Assembly (NCBI RefSeq): GCF_048323755.1
Contig: NZ_JBLWFS010000001.1
Span: 1 to 64,000 of the forward strand
Direction: 5' to 3'
Length of the DNA: 64,000 nt
Origin: Alkalihalobacterium sp048323755
GTDB taxonomy: Bacteria > Bacillota > Bacilli > Bacillales > Bacillaceae_F
In this document: positions 36,261 through 45,978 of the stretch, piece by piece
Numbering within the stretch: the first letter of the stretch is position 1
Layout of the letters: each line of letters starts with the position of its first letter
Notes under the pieces: generated by a model
Seen by the model: only the letters and a program-made list of their open reading frames with translations
Databases searched by the model: none
What the model was told of the DNA's origin: nothing
Position numbers and translations under genes: made by a program

Positions 36261-36336
36261 GAGCCATTAGCTCAGTTGGTAGAGCATCTGACTTTTAATC
36301 AGAGGGTCGAAGGTTCGAGTCCTTCATGGCTCACCA
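36261..36336 (+). tRNA. tRNA-Lys (anticodon TTT), CCA encoded
   Basis: The acceptor stem GAGCCAT/ATGGCTC, D arm AGCTCAGTTGGTAGAGCA, anticodon loop CTTTTAA and T arm GGTTCGAGTCC are all present, and the 3' CCA is encoded. It heads the cluster Lys-Glu-Asp-5S-Phe-Thr, like the trnY group of Bacillus subtilis between purA and walR. Confidence 0.97.
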
Positions 36337-36351
36337 CTTTATTTAAAAAGT

Positions 36352-36426
36352 GGCCCGTTGGTCAAGCGGTTAAGACACCGCCCTTTCACGGCGGTAACAC
36401 GGGTTCGAATCCCGTACGGGTCACCA
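36352..36426 (+). tRNA. tRNA-Glu (anticodon TTC), CCA encoded
   Basis: GGCCCGT pairs with ACGGGTC. The anticodon stem CCGCC/GGCGG encloses the loop with TTC, and the T arm GGGTTCGAATCCC and encoded CCA are intact. Confidence 0.97.
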
Positions 36427-36455
36427 ATTTTACATTGAAAATTAAATATTATTAT

Positions 36456-36531
36456 GGTCCCGTGGTGTAGCGGTTAACATGCCTGCCTGTCACGCAGGAG
36501 ATCGCGGGTTCGATTCCCGTCGGGACCGCCA
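36456..36531 (+). tRNA. tRNA-Asp (anticodon GTC), CCA encoded
   Basis: GGTCCCG pairs with CGGGACC. The anticodon stem CCTGC/GCAGG encloses the loop with GTC, the T arm GGGTTCGATTCCC is normal, and CCA is encoded. Confidence 0.97.
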
Positions 36532-36540
36532 TAATAAAAA

Positions 36541-36657
<117 letters not shown>

Positions 36658-36669
36658 TTTTTATTTTTA

Positions 36670-36745
36670 GGCTCGGTAGCTCAGTCGGTAGAGCAATGGA
36701 CTGAAAATCCATGTGTCGGCGGTTCGATTCCGTCCCGAGCCACCA
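36670..36745 (+). tRNA. tRNA-Phe (anticodon GAA), CCA encoded
   Basis: GGCTCGG pairs with CCGAGCC. The anticodon stem TGGAC-type bases flank the loop with GAA, and the T arm CGGTTCGATTCCG and CCA are present. Confidence 0.97.
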
Positions 36746-36783
36746 TTTTATTCTAGTGAGTTGTTATTTACCTTATAATGTTT

Positions 36784-36859
<76 letters not shown>

Positions 36860-36925
36860 TTTGGTTTATTGAGCGGAATAAAAAACAACAATTTAACATA
36901 ATCATATATAGCGAGTCACGACAAA

Positions 36926-36953
36926 TACACCCTTTAGATGGTGTTTTTTTTTG
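36926..36953 (+). terminator. Terminator of the tRNA-5S cluster
   Basis: ACACC and GGTGT flank an eight-base loop and run into TTTTTTTTTG. Confidence 0.75.
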
Positions 36954-37147
36954 TTCTTAATAGGCAAAATCGGTGATAAGTTTATCAGCTATCTTTAGCA
37001 ATGTTCATTTCGTTTATGATTATTACATAAACATTTCATTTTCAATTATCTGACACATTTTAAATAGCTTTATGTTAAAATGATAAAGGTTGTAGAAGTT
37101 TGTCTAATAGAGCAACTTTGGTTTTAAGGGAGTTTTAGGAGGATCTT

Positions 37148-38656
37148 ATGAATCTGTTTAAATCGACAAGTGCCGAGGAAAGTAATAGGTTTAGGCACAA
37201 TAACATAGTAGAAAAATGTAAAAGTTTTGTACATACATCAATATATAATGTAAAACTTGCTACTAGCGTAGCAACATGTTCAGCTTTATTGTTAGCAGCG
37301 CCTGCCGTCCTAGCTAATGAAAATAGCGATAGCTCATTAAAAACGATTTTTCATGTGTACGTAGATGGTGAAAGAATTGGTTCTATCGATGATATGGAAG
37401 ACTATCAAAGTCTAGTTGATCAAAAGATTAGCCATTACACTAAACAATATGAATCACTTAATCTAATGATAGGCCAAGATGTTCAGTTGATTCCTGAACG
37501 AGTATTCCAAGTTAGAACGAAAACAGAAGAAACGATTGAAAAGCTAGATGAGCTTTTATCAGTAAAAGCTGAAGCTGTAGCAATACGTTTTGAGGATGAA
37601 GCGGTTTTATTCGTTGAGGAACAAGAAACAGCAGAACAGGCCTTACGTGAATTTAAATTACAGTATGTTTCAGAAGATGAGTTAGTATCTTATGAAGAGC
37701 GTACAGAAGATGTAGAGCACCTGGTAGAACCTGGTGTAGGTGAAACAGAAATTCAGGAGATTTCTGTTTCATCGGAAGTAGAATACGAATACGGACTAGC
37801 TCATCCAAGTGAGGTTTTATCAAAAGATGAAGCGATTAAAATGTTAAAACTCGGTACGTTAACTGAGGAAACGTATTCTGTCGGTGCAGGCGATGTTCTT
37901 GGGTCTATTGCGAGCAAGTATAATTTAACTACAAACGAGTTACTGGAGCTTAATCCTGATCTCACTGAGGATACACTTCTGCAAATTGGGCAAAAGGTTA
38001 ATGTAACGGACTACAAGCCTATCATTACAGTTCTAGTAGAGAAGGTTTCAAAAGTCGAAGAAGACATCACTTTCCAGACAGAAACAAGAGAAGATTCGTC
38101 GATGTGGAAAGGCGACACGAAAATTGAGCAAGAAGGAAAACCAGGAAAACGGATTGTAAGTTATGAAATCGTAGAGCAAAATGGTCAAACGGTGAAGAGA
38201 AAAATTCTTGAAGAGGAAATTGTAGAAGAAGCGGTTAATCGTATTGTTATTAAAGGAACAAAACAATCGACTTCGCGTGGAACGGGTAATTTAGGTTGGC
38301 CGGCTGTTGGTGGTTATATTTCAAGTTACCAAGGAAACCGTTGGGGCCGTTTCCATAAAGGAATTGATATTGCACGTCCTAGCAATTACAATATTTTAGC
38401 GGCAGATAACGGAACGATCGTTTCAGCAGGATGGCAAGGCGGATACGGGAATACGATCCGAATCAATCATAACAATGGAGTTGAAACATTATATGCACAT
38501 TTAGCTTCTATTGACGTTCGAGTAGGTCAAACAGTTGCTAAAGGTCAAAAAATAGGTGTAATGGGGACCACAGGAAATTCAACAGGAATTCACCTCCATT
38601 TTGAAGTTTATCAAAACAGTAAGCTTCAAAACCCAATGGACTATTTAAATCGTTAA
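37148..38656 (+). CDS. M23 peptidoglycan endopeptidase with LysM and G5 domains
   Basis: The 502-residue protein has an N-terminal signal or membrane segment (LATSVATCSALLLAAPAVLA, about 35-55). A repeat-poor region, a LysM wall-binding domain at about 242-285 (AGDVLGSIASKYNLTTNELL), a G5 domain at about 290-370 and a C-terminal M23 metallopeptidase follow. The zinc motifs are HKGIDIA and GIHLHFEVYQN, with ETLYAHLAS between. It should cut peptide cross-bridges outside the cell. It lies just before walR, so WalRK control is plausible, but I see no clear WalR box. The ATG follows AGGAGG. Confidence 0.93.
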   Translation: MNLFKSTSAEESNRFRHNNIVEKCKSFVHTSIYNVKLATSVATCSALLLAAPAVLANENSDSSLKTIFHVYVDGERIGSIDDMEDYQSLVDQKISHYTKQYESLNLMIGQDVQLIPERVFQVRTKTEETIEKLDELLSVKAEAVAIRFEDEAVLFVEEQETAEQALREFKLQYVSEDELVSYEERTEDVEHLVEPGVGETEIQEISVSSEVEYEYGLAHPSEVLSKDEAIKMLKLGTLTEETYSVGAGDVLGSIASKYNLTTNELLELNPDLTEDTLLQIGQKVNVTDYKPIITVLVEKVSKVEEDITFQTETREDSSMWKGDTKIEQEGKPGKRIVSYEIVEQNGQTVKRKILEEEIVEEAVNRIVIKGTKQSTSRGTGNLGWPAVGGYISSYQGNRWGRFHKGIDIARPSNYNILAADNGTIVSAGWQGGYGNTIRINHNNGVETLYAHLASIDVRVGQTVAKGQKIGVMGTTGNSTGIHLHFEVYQNSKLQNPMDYLNR

Positions 38657-38665
38657 TATATACGG

Positions 38666-38697
38666 AGGCTGACTCATGGGTCAGCTTCTTTTTTTAT
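38666..38697 (+). terminator. Intrinsic terminator after the M23 gene
   Basis: AGGCTGAC and GTCAGCTT pair around a short loop and are followed by CTTTTTTT. Confidence 0.8.
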
Positions 38698-38721
38698 ACT
38701 GCACAAGAAGGGAGATGGCTC

Positions 38722-38764
38722 CTATTACGATATTTAAACATTAATATTTTAAATATCGTAATAG
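38722..38764. repeat. 17-base perfect inverted repeat between the M23 gene and walR
   Basis: CTATTACGATATTTAAA (38722-38738) and its exact complement (38748-38764) flank a nine-base AT loop. Its ends resemble the half-sites of Zur boxes but point outward. The rest of the gap (38765-38983) has a GC-rich stretch like other intergenic repeats at 38790-38880. The walR ribosome site TAGGGGCG lies at its end. No gene is seen. Confidence 0.6.
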
Positions 38765-38983
38765 TTGGAAGATGCTCTAGTCTATATGTCGCTAAGCACC
38801 CACCTTCTGTATTTCGGTTATCCTAACGTTAGGCTTCAGCAACCAGGTCGCTTGGACTACGTCCACCGTCCGCTCTTTAATTATGGAACATCTGGGGAAA
38901 AGCTATATATCTACTTTTGTGAACAGTTAATATGTTAAAATATGAAGATAAGTAAAACGTAAACTAGGTTAGGGGCGATTAAA

Positions 38984-39688
38984 ATGGATAACCGCATTCT
39001 CGTAGTTGATGATGAAAAACCAATTGCAGATATATTGAAGTTTAGTTTAGAAAAAGAAGGCTTCCATGTCATTTGTGCACATGATGGTAATGAAGCAATT
39101 GAATTAGCTCTGAAAGAAGTACCTGATTTGATTTTACTTGATATTATGTTGCCCTATAAAGATGGAATGGAAGTTTGCCGAGAAATTCGTAAAAGTCATG
39201 ATATGCCGATTATTATGTTGACGGCAAAAGACTCTGAAATAGATAAAGTGTTGGGCCTTGAATTAGGGGCTGATGATTATGTAACGAAACCGTTTAGTAC
39301 GCGTGAGTTAATCGCGAGAGTAAAGGCTAATTTAAGACGTCATAGTATAAAACCAGATGAACAGAAGCAGATGAAAGAGATTGTCGTTGGTGATTTAGTG
39401 ATTAAGCCTGATGCTTACTTAGTCAAACGCCGTGGTGAAGAAATTGAACTAACCCACCGTGAATTTGAGCTCATTCATTATTTGGCAAATCACTTAGGTC
39501 AGGTAATGACAAGAGAACATTTACTGCAAGCCGTTTGGGGATACGATTATTTTGGAGATGTAAGAACCGTTGATGTTACGGTAAGACGACTTCGTGAAAA
39601 AGTAGAAGATAATCCTAGTTTTCCTGCTTGGATTATTACACGTAGAGGAGTCGGATATTATTTACGTCTTCCAGGGCAGGAGAATTAA
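38984..39688 (+). CDS. walR: Response regulator WalR
   Basis: WalR (YycF) is the essential response regulator that tunes cell-wall hydrolases in Firmicutes. The 234-residue protein has a receiver domain with the phospho-acceptor in LILLDIMLPYKDG near Asp53, the switch residues MLTAKDSEI near 79 and KPFSTRELIARV near 102. An OmpR-type winged helix follows (TVDVTVRRLREKVE near 200). The ATG follows GGTTAGGGGCG. It starts the walRKHI-walJ-htrA series and is separated by two bases from walK. Confidence 0.98.
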   Translation: MDNRILVVDDEKPIADILKFSLEKEGFHVICAHDGNEAIELALKEVPDLILLDIMLPYKDGMEVCREIRKSHDMPIIMLTAKDSEIDKVLGLELGADDYVTKPFSTRELIARVKANLRRHSIKPDEQKQMKEIVVGDLVIKPDAYLVKRRGEEIELTHREFELIHYLANHLGQVMTREHLLQAVWGYDYFGDVRTVDVTVRRLREKVEDNPSFPAWIITRRGVGYYLRLPGQEN

Positions 39689-39690
39689 GA

Positions 39691-41520
39691 ATGGACAACA
39701 AGGTCGGTTTTTTTAAATCGATTCAATTTAAGCTGATTATTATTTATGTATTGTTGCTTTTTATTGCAATACAAATTACCGGTGTTTATTTTATTCGTCA
39801 ATTAGAAGACCAACTCGTTAATAACTATCAAGAAATGCTAGATGAAAGAGCAAACTTACTAGCGTATAGCATCGAACAAGAGTTAACGAAAACGAGAGAC
39901 GATAACTCATCACTTACTAGAGATATTAATGTGCTGCTAAGAGAGTTTTTTCCTGTAGAAAATTCGGAAGCTCAAGTCGTTGATATCAATAAGGTGGTTT
40001 TAGCGACTTCTAATGCTCAAAACCGCCATATTGTCGGACAACAAAGCACCGAAGTGAGAGTGAAACGTGCACTTCTCGGTTCAAAAGATGGAGCCACCTT
40101 ACGTGATCCTGAGACAGGCCATCGAATGCGTGTCATTGGAATGCCCGTTCAGTCAAAAGAAGGAACAATTGGTGCCATTTATATCGAAGCCTCAATGGAA
40201 GAAATCTATGATCAAATCAAACAAATTAATAATATTCTTGCCAAGGGGACCGTCATTGCCATTTTCATTACGGCCATTCTTGTTATTTTGATTGCACGAA
40301 CGATTACAACACCAATCATAGAAATGAAGAAGCAAGCGAAACGGATGGGGGAAGGAGATTTTTCTAGACAAGTTCAAGTTTACGGACGAGATGAAATCGG
40401 ACAACTCGCGATGTCGTTTAATGATCTGACGTTAAAGTTGAAAGAAGCCAACGCGTCAACTGATCGTGAAAAGAAAAAATTAAGCTCTGTCCTAACGCAT
40501 ATGACGGATGGTGTGATTGCAACGGACCAGCACGGTAATATAATTTTAATGAACCAAAGAGCAGAACAATTGCTAGAAACGACGAGTGAAGAAGCTTATT
40601 CTCAACCGCTTCCAGAAGTGCTAAGGCTTTCTGAGACCTTTGCAGCAAACGAATTAGATGACTATAGTGAGTCTATTTTGCTTGATTTTAGTACAGAAGA
40701 TCAAGAGTTTTTATTACAAGCGAGCTTTTCAGTCATTCAAAAAGATAATGGACCGATTACGGGGATCATTACCGTTCTTCATGATGTGACAGAACGAGAA
40801 AAAATTGAACAAGAACGAAGAGAATTTGTAGCCAATGTATCCCATGAGCTGCGAACACCATTAACAACAATGAAAAGCTATTTAGAAGCTTTAGAAGACG
40901 GTGCGATTGAAGATATTGAACTGGCGTCAAAGTTTTTAAATGTGACGCAAAATGAGACCGAACGGATGATCAGGCTTGTAAATGACTTATTGCAGTTATC
41001 TAAAATGGACAGTAAAGATTATCAATTCACGCTTGAAGAAGTTGATTTCAATCATTTTCTTCACAATATAGTCGATCGATTTGAAATGATTGCGAGTGAA
41101 AAAAACATCCATTTTGCCCGAACTATACCTAAAGAGCAAATGTTTGTTCAAATTGATAAAGATAAAATTACTCAAGTTATAGATAATATTATTTCCAACG
41201 GAATAAAGTACTCACCAGACGGAGGAACAATTGCTGTTCACTTGCTCCATCAAGGAAATAATCTTCGCCTCAGTATTTCTGACCAAGGTGTGGGAATACC
41301 TCGTGAAAGTCAGATGAAAATCTTTGACCGCTTTTATCGTGTAGATAAAGCGAGGGCGAGAAACATTGGTGGGACAGGCTTAGGTCTGGCCATTGCAAAA
41401 GAGCTCGTCCATGCTCACCGAGGTGAAATTTGGGTTGAAAGTGAGTATGGTGAAGGAACAACGATTTATTTTACATTACCGTACTCAAGTTTTAAGAGAG
41501 GAGAGTCCGATTATGTATGA
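39691..41520 (+). CDS. walK: Sensor histidine kinase WalK
   Basis: WalK (YycG) phosphorylates WalR and senses cell-wall synthesis at the septum. The 609-residue protein has a first membrane helix (about 12-32), an extracellular PAS-like loop and a second helix (about 185-205). A HAMP domain and a cytoplasmic PAS domain (about 265-375) follow. The H-box is NVSHELRTPLTTMKS near 387, and the ATPase boxes are ISNGIKYSPDG near 500 and DQGVGIPRE/GTGLGLAIAK. The 3' end overlaps walH by eight bases. Confidence 0.98.
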   Translation: MDNKVGFFKSIQFKLIIIYVLLLFIAIQITGVYFIRQLEDQLVNNYQEMLDERANLLAYSIEQELTKTRDDNSSLTRDINVLLREFFPVENSEAQVVDINKVVLATSNAQNRHIVGQQSTEVRVKRALLGSKDGATLRDPETGHRMRVIGMPVQSKEGTIGAIYIEASMEEIYDQIKQINNILAKGTVIAIFITAILVILIARTITTPIIEMKKQAKRMGEGDFSRQVQVYGRDEIGQLAMSFNDLTLKLKEANASTDREKKKLSSVLTHMTDGVIATDQHGNIILMNQRAEQLLETTSEEAYSQPLPEVLRLSETFAANELDDYSESILLDFSTEDQEFLLQASFSVIQKDNGPITGIITVLHDVTEREKIEQERREFVANVSHELRTPLTTMKSYLEALEDGAIEDIELASKFLNVTQNETERMIRLVNDLLQLSKMDSKDYQFTLEEVDFNHFLHNIVDRFEMIASEKNIHFARTIPKEQMFVQIDKDKITQVIDNIISNGIKYSPDGGTIAVHLLHQGNNLRLSISDQGVGIPRESQMKIFDRFYRVDKARARNIGGTGLGLAIAKELVHAHRGEIWVESEYGEGTTIYFTLPYSSFKRGESDYV

Positions 41521-42853
41521 GAACATTAAATCTGGGACACTTACGTTTCTCGTATTACTGAGCCTTGTGCTGACATGGCAAATTTGGACTTTCCAACCAA
41601 ACTATGCGCTACTTCAAGATGCGGATTACGTCAATAATCCGAACTTAAATGAAGAAAGGACGTTATCGCAAGTTATAGTTCCAGAACAATTGGTTTTTCA
41701 TGTCAATGGTGACCATTCTTTACTGTATAATACAGAACCACGCTTTCTGGAGTTCTATGAACAATGGCTGACGAGTCGAGTGGAAGAAATATCGTTAATG
41801 TCGAATATCACACTCAGCCAAGTGTTAGAAGAAGCGATTGAACTTGTTTTTCCAACAAAGATCCCAGGGGATGTATTTTTAAACTTGTTTGAAAATGTGG
41901 AAGAAGATTTCATTATGCCGATTGATAATGTGGAGCGAGTACTCGTATATCCAAATCGTGAAACAGATAAAGTTCATTATCGTGTCGTTTCTAGTCAAGA
42001 ACACCGATTTCTAGATATAGAAACTTCATTTTCAACTAGTGATTTTGAGGAAAATTACATGGCACAAACTGATGAATTGTTGAAAGTTTTCGATTACACA
42101 GTAGGTTCACAAATGGGCCAATGGCGAAAATCACTGTATTTACCTGAAGAGAGCGTATATGTAGAAACGATTTCTTATACGGTCACTCCTGTTTTAGTTG
42201 ACGTATTTAAGCAGCTGCTTTTTAATGATCCATTGTCAGCCAAATATTTTCGTCAGGCGAATGGCGATGAATCATACACAGATGGAAATCGTCTCATTCA
42301 TATTATTAATAATGGCAATTTCATGGATTATATTAATCCGATTTATAGTGAAAACCCCGAGCGAGGAAGTCGAAATGTTATTGTAAGCAGTATTGATTTT
42401 ATTAACGGCCATGGTGGTTGGACGGACCAATATCTATTAGACAATTGGGTTTCAAATGAAGGTAAGGAAGAAGCCAAATATCGGTTATGGCTAAACGGAT
42501 ACCCGGTAATTTCATTAGGTGATTATGACGTGATGAGTCTGCACGTGTTTCGAACAGGTAACCAAACATCAAGATATGTAAGACCTTTATTTGATTTAGA
42601 CCAACAACCGATGGAATATGCAAGAACAATAGTAGAGTTACCATCAGGACACGACGTTATCAATCAGCTGGAACAGCGAGAGTACTTTGATCGAACGTTA
42701 CTGCAGAAAATAACGATAGGCTATGAAATGAAAAAATGGAATGCATTCGTAACGATAGAACCGCATTGGTATATTTACTACGATAACGTGTGGCAAAAAT
42801 TATCGTTTGATGATGGTATAGAACGTGAGGGTGACGATCATGGATTGGAGTAG
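41513..42853 (+). CDS. walH: WalK regulator WalH (YycH)
   Basis: WalH is a membrane-anchored extracellular protein that, with WalI, dampens WalK in Bacillus subtilis. The 446-residue protein starts at ATG 41513 (MYENIKSGTLTFLVLLSLVL), with AGAGAGGAGAG upstream, inside the end of walK. It has one N-terminal membrane helix and a long extracellular part without catalytic motifs. Its own 3' end overlaps walI by 14 bases. Identification is by family resemblance and operon place. Confidence 0.93.
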   Translation: MYENIKSGTLTFLVLLSLVLTWQIWTFQPNYALLQDADYVNNPNLNEERTLSQVIVPEQLVFHVNGDHSLLYNTEPRFLEFYEQWLTSRVEEISLMSNITLSQVLEEAIELVFPTKIPGDVFLNLFENVEEDFIMPIDNVERVLVYPNRETDKVHYRVVSSQEHRFLDIETSFSTSDFEENYMAQTDELLKVFDYTVGSQMGQWRKSLYLPEESVYVETISYTVTPVLVDVFKQLLFNDPLSAKYFRQANGDESYTDGNRLIHIINNGNFMDYINPIYSENPERGSRNVIVSSIDFINGHGGWTDQYLLDNWVSNEGKEEAKYRLWLNGYPVISLGDYDVMSLHVFRTGNQTSRYVRPLFDLDQQPMEYARTIVELPSGHDVINQLEQREYFDRTLLQKITIGYEMKKWNAFVTIEPHWYIYYDNVWQKLSFDDGIEREGDDHGLE

Positions 42854-43610
42854 AGCGAAAACGATTTTTATCATTACGTTTATCCTATTAAATAGCTTTC
42901 TTTTTTATCAGTTACGAGAGCTCAATCATCATAATCAAATTACAATGATTATTGAGGCGACCCTGCAAGAACGTCTAAACGAGATGAACATCATAATTGA
43001 AGACACGCTTGATGATGAAATACAATCTGGATTTTTAATTGTTGGTAAAAATGTTGTCATTTCAGAAGAAGAGGTTAGTGAATTAAAAGAACAAGAAATA
43101 ACTTTCGTAAATGAAACAACGATGATTTCAAGACTCAAAGAACCATATCCGTTAGAGCAAGGCTCAATGAGTCAACAAGTGAAAAGTTTTCTCGAGGAAT
43201 ATGTTCTAAATGGAGACATGTATCGTTTTAGTCAACAAGATGAAGAACGTAATCAGTTGCAGTTTATGCAACAATACGATGAAAAAATCATGTATTCTTT
43301 CGATGAGGCCCCTCTTATTCTTCAATTAAATGATCAAAGTGAAATCGTAGCTTATCAACAAATGATGTACGAAGTGGATGAAACGGGTAGAGAACAAGAG
43401 TTTCTTTCAGGATTAAAAGCAATCGAACGGCTATTAAATGAACAATTAATTACGGCCAATCAAACGATTACCCAAGTTGATTTTGGGTATTATAGTTTCT
43501 TTAAACAAGTAGGTGATGTCCAAGTATTTGCTCCGATGTGGAGAATTTCTGTAGAGGGTGAGGACTACTTGGTCAACGCAATAGACGGTTCCGTACAGGA
43601 CGTATTTTAA
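42840..43610 (+). CDS. walI: WalK regulator WalI (YycI)
   Basis: WalI forms a complex with WalH and the transmembrane helices of WalK. The 256-residue protein starts at ATG 42840 (MDWSRAKTIFIITFILLNSF), with GAGGGTGA upstream. MDWSRAKTIFI is a common YycI N-terminus. It has one membrane helix and an extracellular domain. It overlaps walH and is followed by walJ after 33 bases. Confidence 0.93.
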   Translation: MDWSRAKTIFIITFILLNSFLFYQLRELNHHNQITMIIEATLQERLNEMNIIIEDTLDDEIQSGFLIVGKNVVISEEEVSELKEQEITFVNETTMISRLKEPYPLEQGSMSQQVKSFLEEYVLNGDMYRFSQQDEERNQLQFMQQYDEKIMYSFDEAPLILQLNDQSEIVAYQQMMYEVDETGREQEFLSGLKAIERLLNEQLITANQTITQVDFGYYSFFKQVGDVQVFAPMWRISVEGEDYLVNAIDGSVQDVF

Positions 43611-43643
43611 ATGAATTCGATGAGATTACTGGAGTGAAAAAAT

Positions 43644-44438
43644 ATGACTTTGCAATACAGCGTCTTAGCTAGTGGGAGTTCCGGAAATGCCATTTATGTC
43701 GCTACTGAAAACCAGCGGATACTGATTGATGCTGGCTTAAGTGGAAAAAAAATGGACGAGCTCCTTAAAACCATTGGCTGCCAACCAAAAGAATTAGATG
43801 CCATTCTTGTGACTCATGAACATAGTGATCATATTAAAGGAGTAGGAATATTAGCAAGAAAATACAATCTTCCCGTTTATGCAAATGCAAAGACATGGCA
43901 AGCTATGGAGAAAGATTTAGGGACACTTTCATCCGAGCAAAAGTTTCATTTTGAACGAGAAGAAGTTAAATCATTTGGAGACCTTGAAGTCGAGTCGTTC
44001 GGGGTGTCTCATGACGCGGCAGAACCGATGTTTTATGTGTTTCACCATTCAGGCAAAAAATTAGTACTTGCGACAGATATGGGATATGTCAGTGAGCGAA
44101 TTAAGGGAACGATCAAAAATGCCGATGCGTACATTTTTGAATCGAACCATGACATCAATATGCTTCGAATGGGGCGTTACCCTTGGAGTGTAAAGCGACG
44201 GATTCTTAGTGACGTAGGGCACGTATCAAATGAAGATGCAGCTCATGCTTTAGCTGATGTCGTCGGTGAACAAACATCTCGCGTATATTTGGCTCATTTA
44301 AGTAAAGATAATAACATGAAAGACTTAGCAAGAATGACGGTTAGTCAAATTTTAGACGAACGGGATTGTGGTCATGGCCATCAATTTTCGTTATATGACA
44401 CAGACCCTGATAAGCCAACCGAATTGACAGCCGTATAA
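43644..44438 (+). CDS. walJ: MBL-fold hydrolase WalJ (YycJ)
   Basis: This 264-residue metallo-beta-lactamase-fold protein has the metal motif THEHSDHIKG near 58, ASGSSGNAIYV at the start and further His/Asp ligands (ATDMGYV near 143). WalJ homologues are thought to be exonuclease-like and to affect DNA repair or timing of division; the target is not settled. The ATG follows ACTGGAGTG. It ends the wal operon before a strong hairpin. Confidence 0.94.
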   Translation: MTLQYSVLASGSSGNAIYVATENQRILIDAGLSGKKMDELLKTIGCQPKELDAILVTHEHSDHIKGVGILARKYNLPVYANAKTWQAMEKDLGTLSSEQKFHFEREEVKSFGDLEVESFGVSHDAAEPMFYVFHHSGKKLVLATDMGYVSERIKGTIKNADAYIFESNHDINMLRMGRYPWSVKRRILSDVGHVSNEDAAHALADVVGEQTSRVYLAHLSKDNNMKDLARMTVSQILDERDCGHGHQFSLYDTDPDKPTELTAV

Positions 44439-44468
44439 GTAAGTATTTTGCACTAGCAGATAAATAGT

Positions 44469-44512
44469 GCAAAAACAGGAGTGTAGACTTAATGTCTCAC
44501 TCCTGTTTTTGC
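44469..44512 (+). terminator. Intrinsic terminator after walJ
   Basis: GCAAAAACAGGAGTG and CACTCCTGTTTTTGC are perfect 15-base arms with further AGAC/GTCT pairing in the loop. The remaining gap (44513-44745) holds no visible gene and presumably the htrA promoter. Confidence 0.8.
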
Positions 44513-44745
44513 TTAATAAAGTGAAATTTTTACGAAACTATCATTCATCACTATCACTGTGTTAAAAAAAGCTTGAGCGAGAGGCATTTCAAAGTGGTTT
44601 GATAGCCTTAATTTTTGGGAAATCTAGTAGATAGTATGTGAAATATTCAAAAGTGTTGCTCTCATGTAGACTTTTTACTCAGGGCAAATATAATAAAATT
44701 AAAAGGCAGAGTTTTACTTACTATCGATAAAGGATGGTGGCAGAC

Positions 44746-45963
44746 ATGGGATATTACGATGAACACTATTCTACCGAAACGAGGCAGAACCGACGCAATG
44801 GAAAAGGGCTAGGTCTGTCAGCGTTTATTGGTGCAGTTATTGGAGGTTTAATGGTTCTTTTTTCAATTCCAGCTCTCTCACAAATGGGACTTCTCCCATT
44901 TGAAGTAGAACGAGCGAATGGACCGGTCTATGAAGTGATTGAAACTACACCAGATGGTTTAGAACAAACGGTCAATGTTTCTGTCAATACGGATATTACA
45001 GATGCCGTTGAAAAGGTATCTGATGCAGTTGTTGGTGTGATCAATCTCCAACAATCGAGCTTTTGGTCGGAAGATATAAATGAAGGTACAGGATCTGGCG
45101 TTATTTATAAAAAAGCAGATGGTAAAGCATTTGTCGTAACGAACCATCATGTGATTGACGGTGCTAGACAAATCGAGGTTAGTCTGGCAGATGGAACTCG
45201 TGTAGAAGCGAGACTTCTAGGCGCAGACGTGATTACCGACTTAGCCGTACTTGAAATTGCCGATGAAGGGGTGACGACAGTAGCTGAATTCGGTAATTCA
45301 GAAACGTTACGTGCTGGAGAGCCAGCCATTGCGATCGGAAACCCATTAGGTCTTCGTTTTTCAAGCTCAGTTACTCAAGGAATTATTAGTGCAAAAGAAA
45401 GAAGCATCCCTGTTGACCTGACTGGAAACGGGCAAATCGATTGGCATGCCGAAGTTCTACAAACAGATGCAGCGATTAACCCAGGAAACAGTGGAGGAGC
45501 ACTGATAAATATAAAAGGACAAGTAATTGGTATTAACTCCATGAAAATTAACCAGAGTGCTGTAGAGGGAATTGGGTTTGCAATTCCAACAGCTGTTGCG
45601 GTGCCTGTCATTGAAGACCTCGAGCGCTTTGGTGAGGTGCAACGTCCGCAAATGGGAGTCGGCATTCGGTCATTATCAGAAATTCCAGGGTACCACTGGC
45701 AAGAAACATTAAAGTTGCCAGCAGAAGTGAAAGCAGGTGTATTTATTACAAGTATTGCACCAATGTCGCCAGCGGAGCGAGCAGGCCTTAAGGAATATGA
45801 TGTCATAGTTGAAATTGATGGCACCGATATTGAGAATAGCCATGATTTACGAAAATACCTATATTCAAAAACACGAATTGGTGACGAAATTAGAGTAACC
45901 TATTATCGTGAAGGCAAGAAGGAAACCATACAATTAACATTAGCAGAACAACAAAGTTTTTAG
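44746..45963 (+). CDS. htrC: HtrA-type serine protease (YyxA-like)
   Basis: This membrane-tethered quality-control protease has about 405 residues. I choose ATG 44746 (MGYYDEHY), a common N-terminus in homologues, over ATG 44734. It has one N-terminal membrane helix (GLSAFIGAVIGGLMVLFSIP) and a trypsin-like domain with His in TNHHVIDGA near 134, Asp in TDLAVLEIA near 164 and Ser in NPGNSGGAL near 247. A C-terminal PDZ domain follows (GLKEYDVIVEIDG). It lies after the wal operon as in Bacillus subtilis yyxA. The triad is intact. Confidence 0.93.
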   Translation: MGYYDEHYSTETRQNRRNGKGLGLSAFIGAVIGGLMVLFSIPALSQMGLLPFEVERANGPVYEVIETTPDGLEQTVNVSVNTDITDAVEKVSDAVVGVINLQQSSFWSEDINEGTGSGVIYKKADGKAFVVTNHHVIDGARQIEVSLADGTRVEARLLGADVITDLAVLEIADEGVTTVAEFGNSETLRAGEPAIAIGNPLGLRFSSSVTQGIISAKERSIPVDLTGNGQIDWHAEVLQTDAAINPGNSGGALINIKGQVIGINSMKINQSAVEGIGFAIPTAVAVPVIEDLERFGEVQRPQMGVGIRSLSEIPGYHWQETLKLPAEVKAGVFITSIAPMSPAERAGLKEYDVIVEIDGTDIENSHDLRKYLYSKTRIGDEIRVTYYREGKKETIQLTLAEQQSF

Positions 45964-45978
45964 TTGCTAAAAATAATG

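Noticed and set aside
38722..38764. A Zur box
   Set aside because: The half-sites point outward with a 9-base centre; Zur boxes have TCGTAAT and ATTACGA facing inward.
41393..41512. Longer start for walH inside walK
   Set aside because: The ATG at 41513 has a good ribosome site and gives the usual YycH N-terminal membrane helix.
44734..44745. Earlier ATG for the HtrA protease
   Set aside because: It adds only four residues and lacks better ribosome-site spacing than ATG 44746, whose product starts like homologues.
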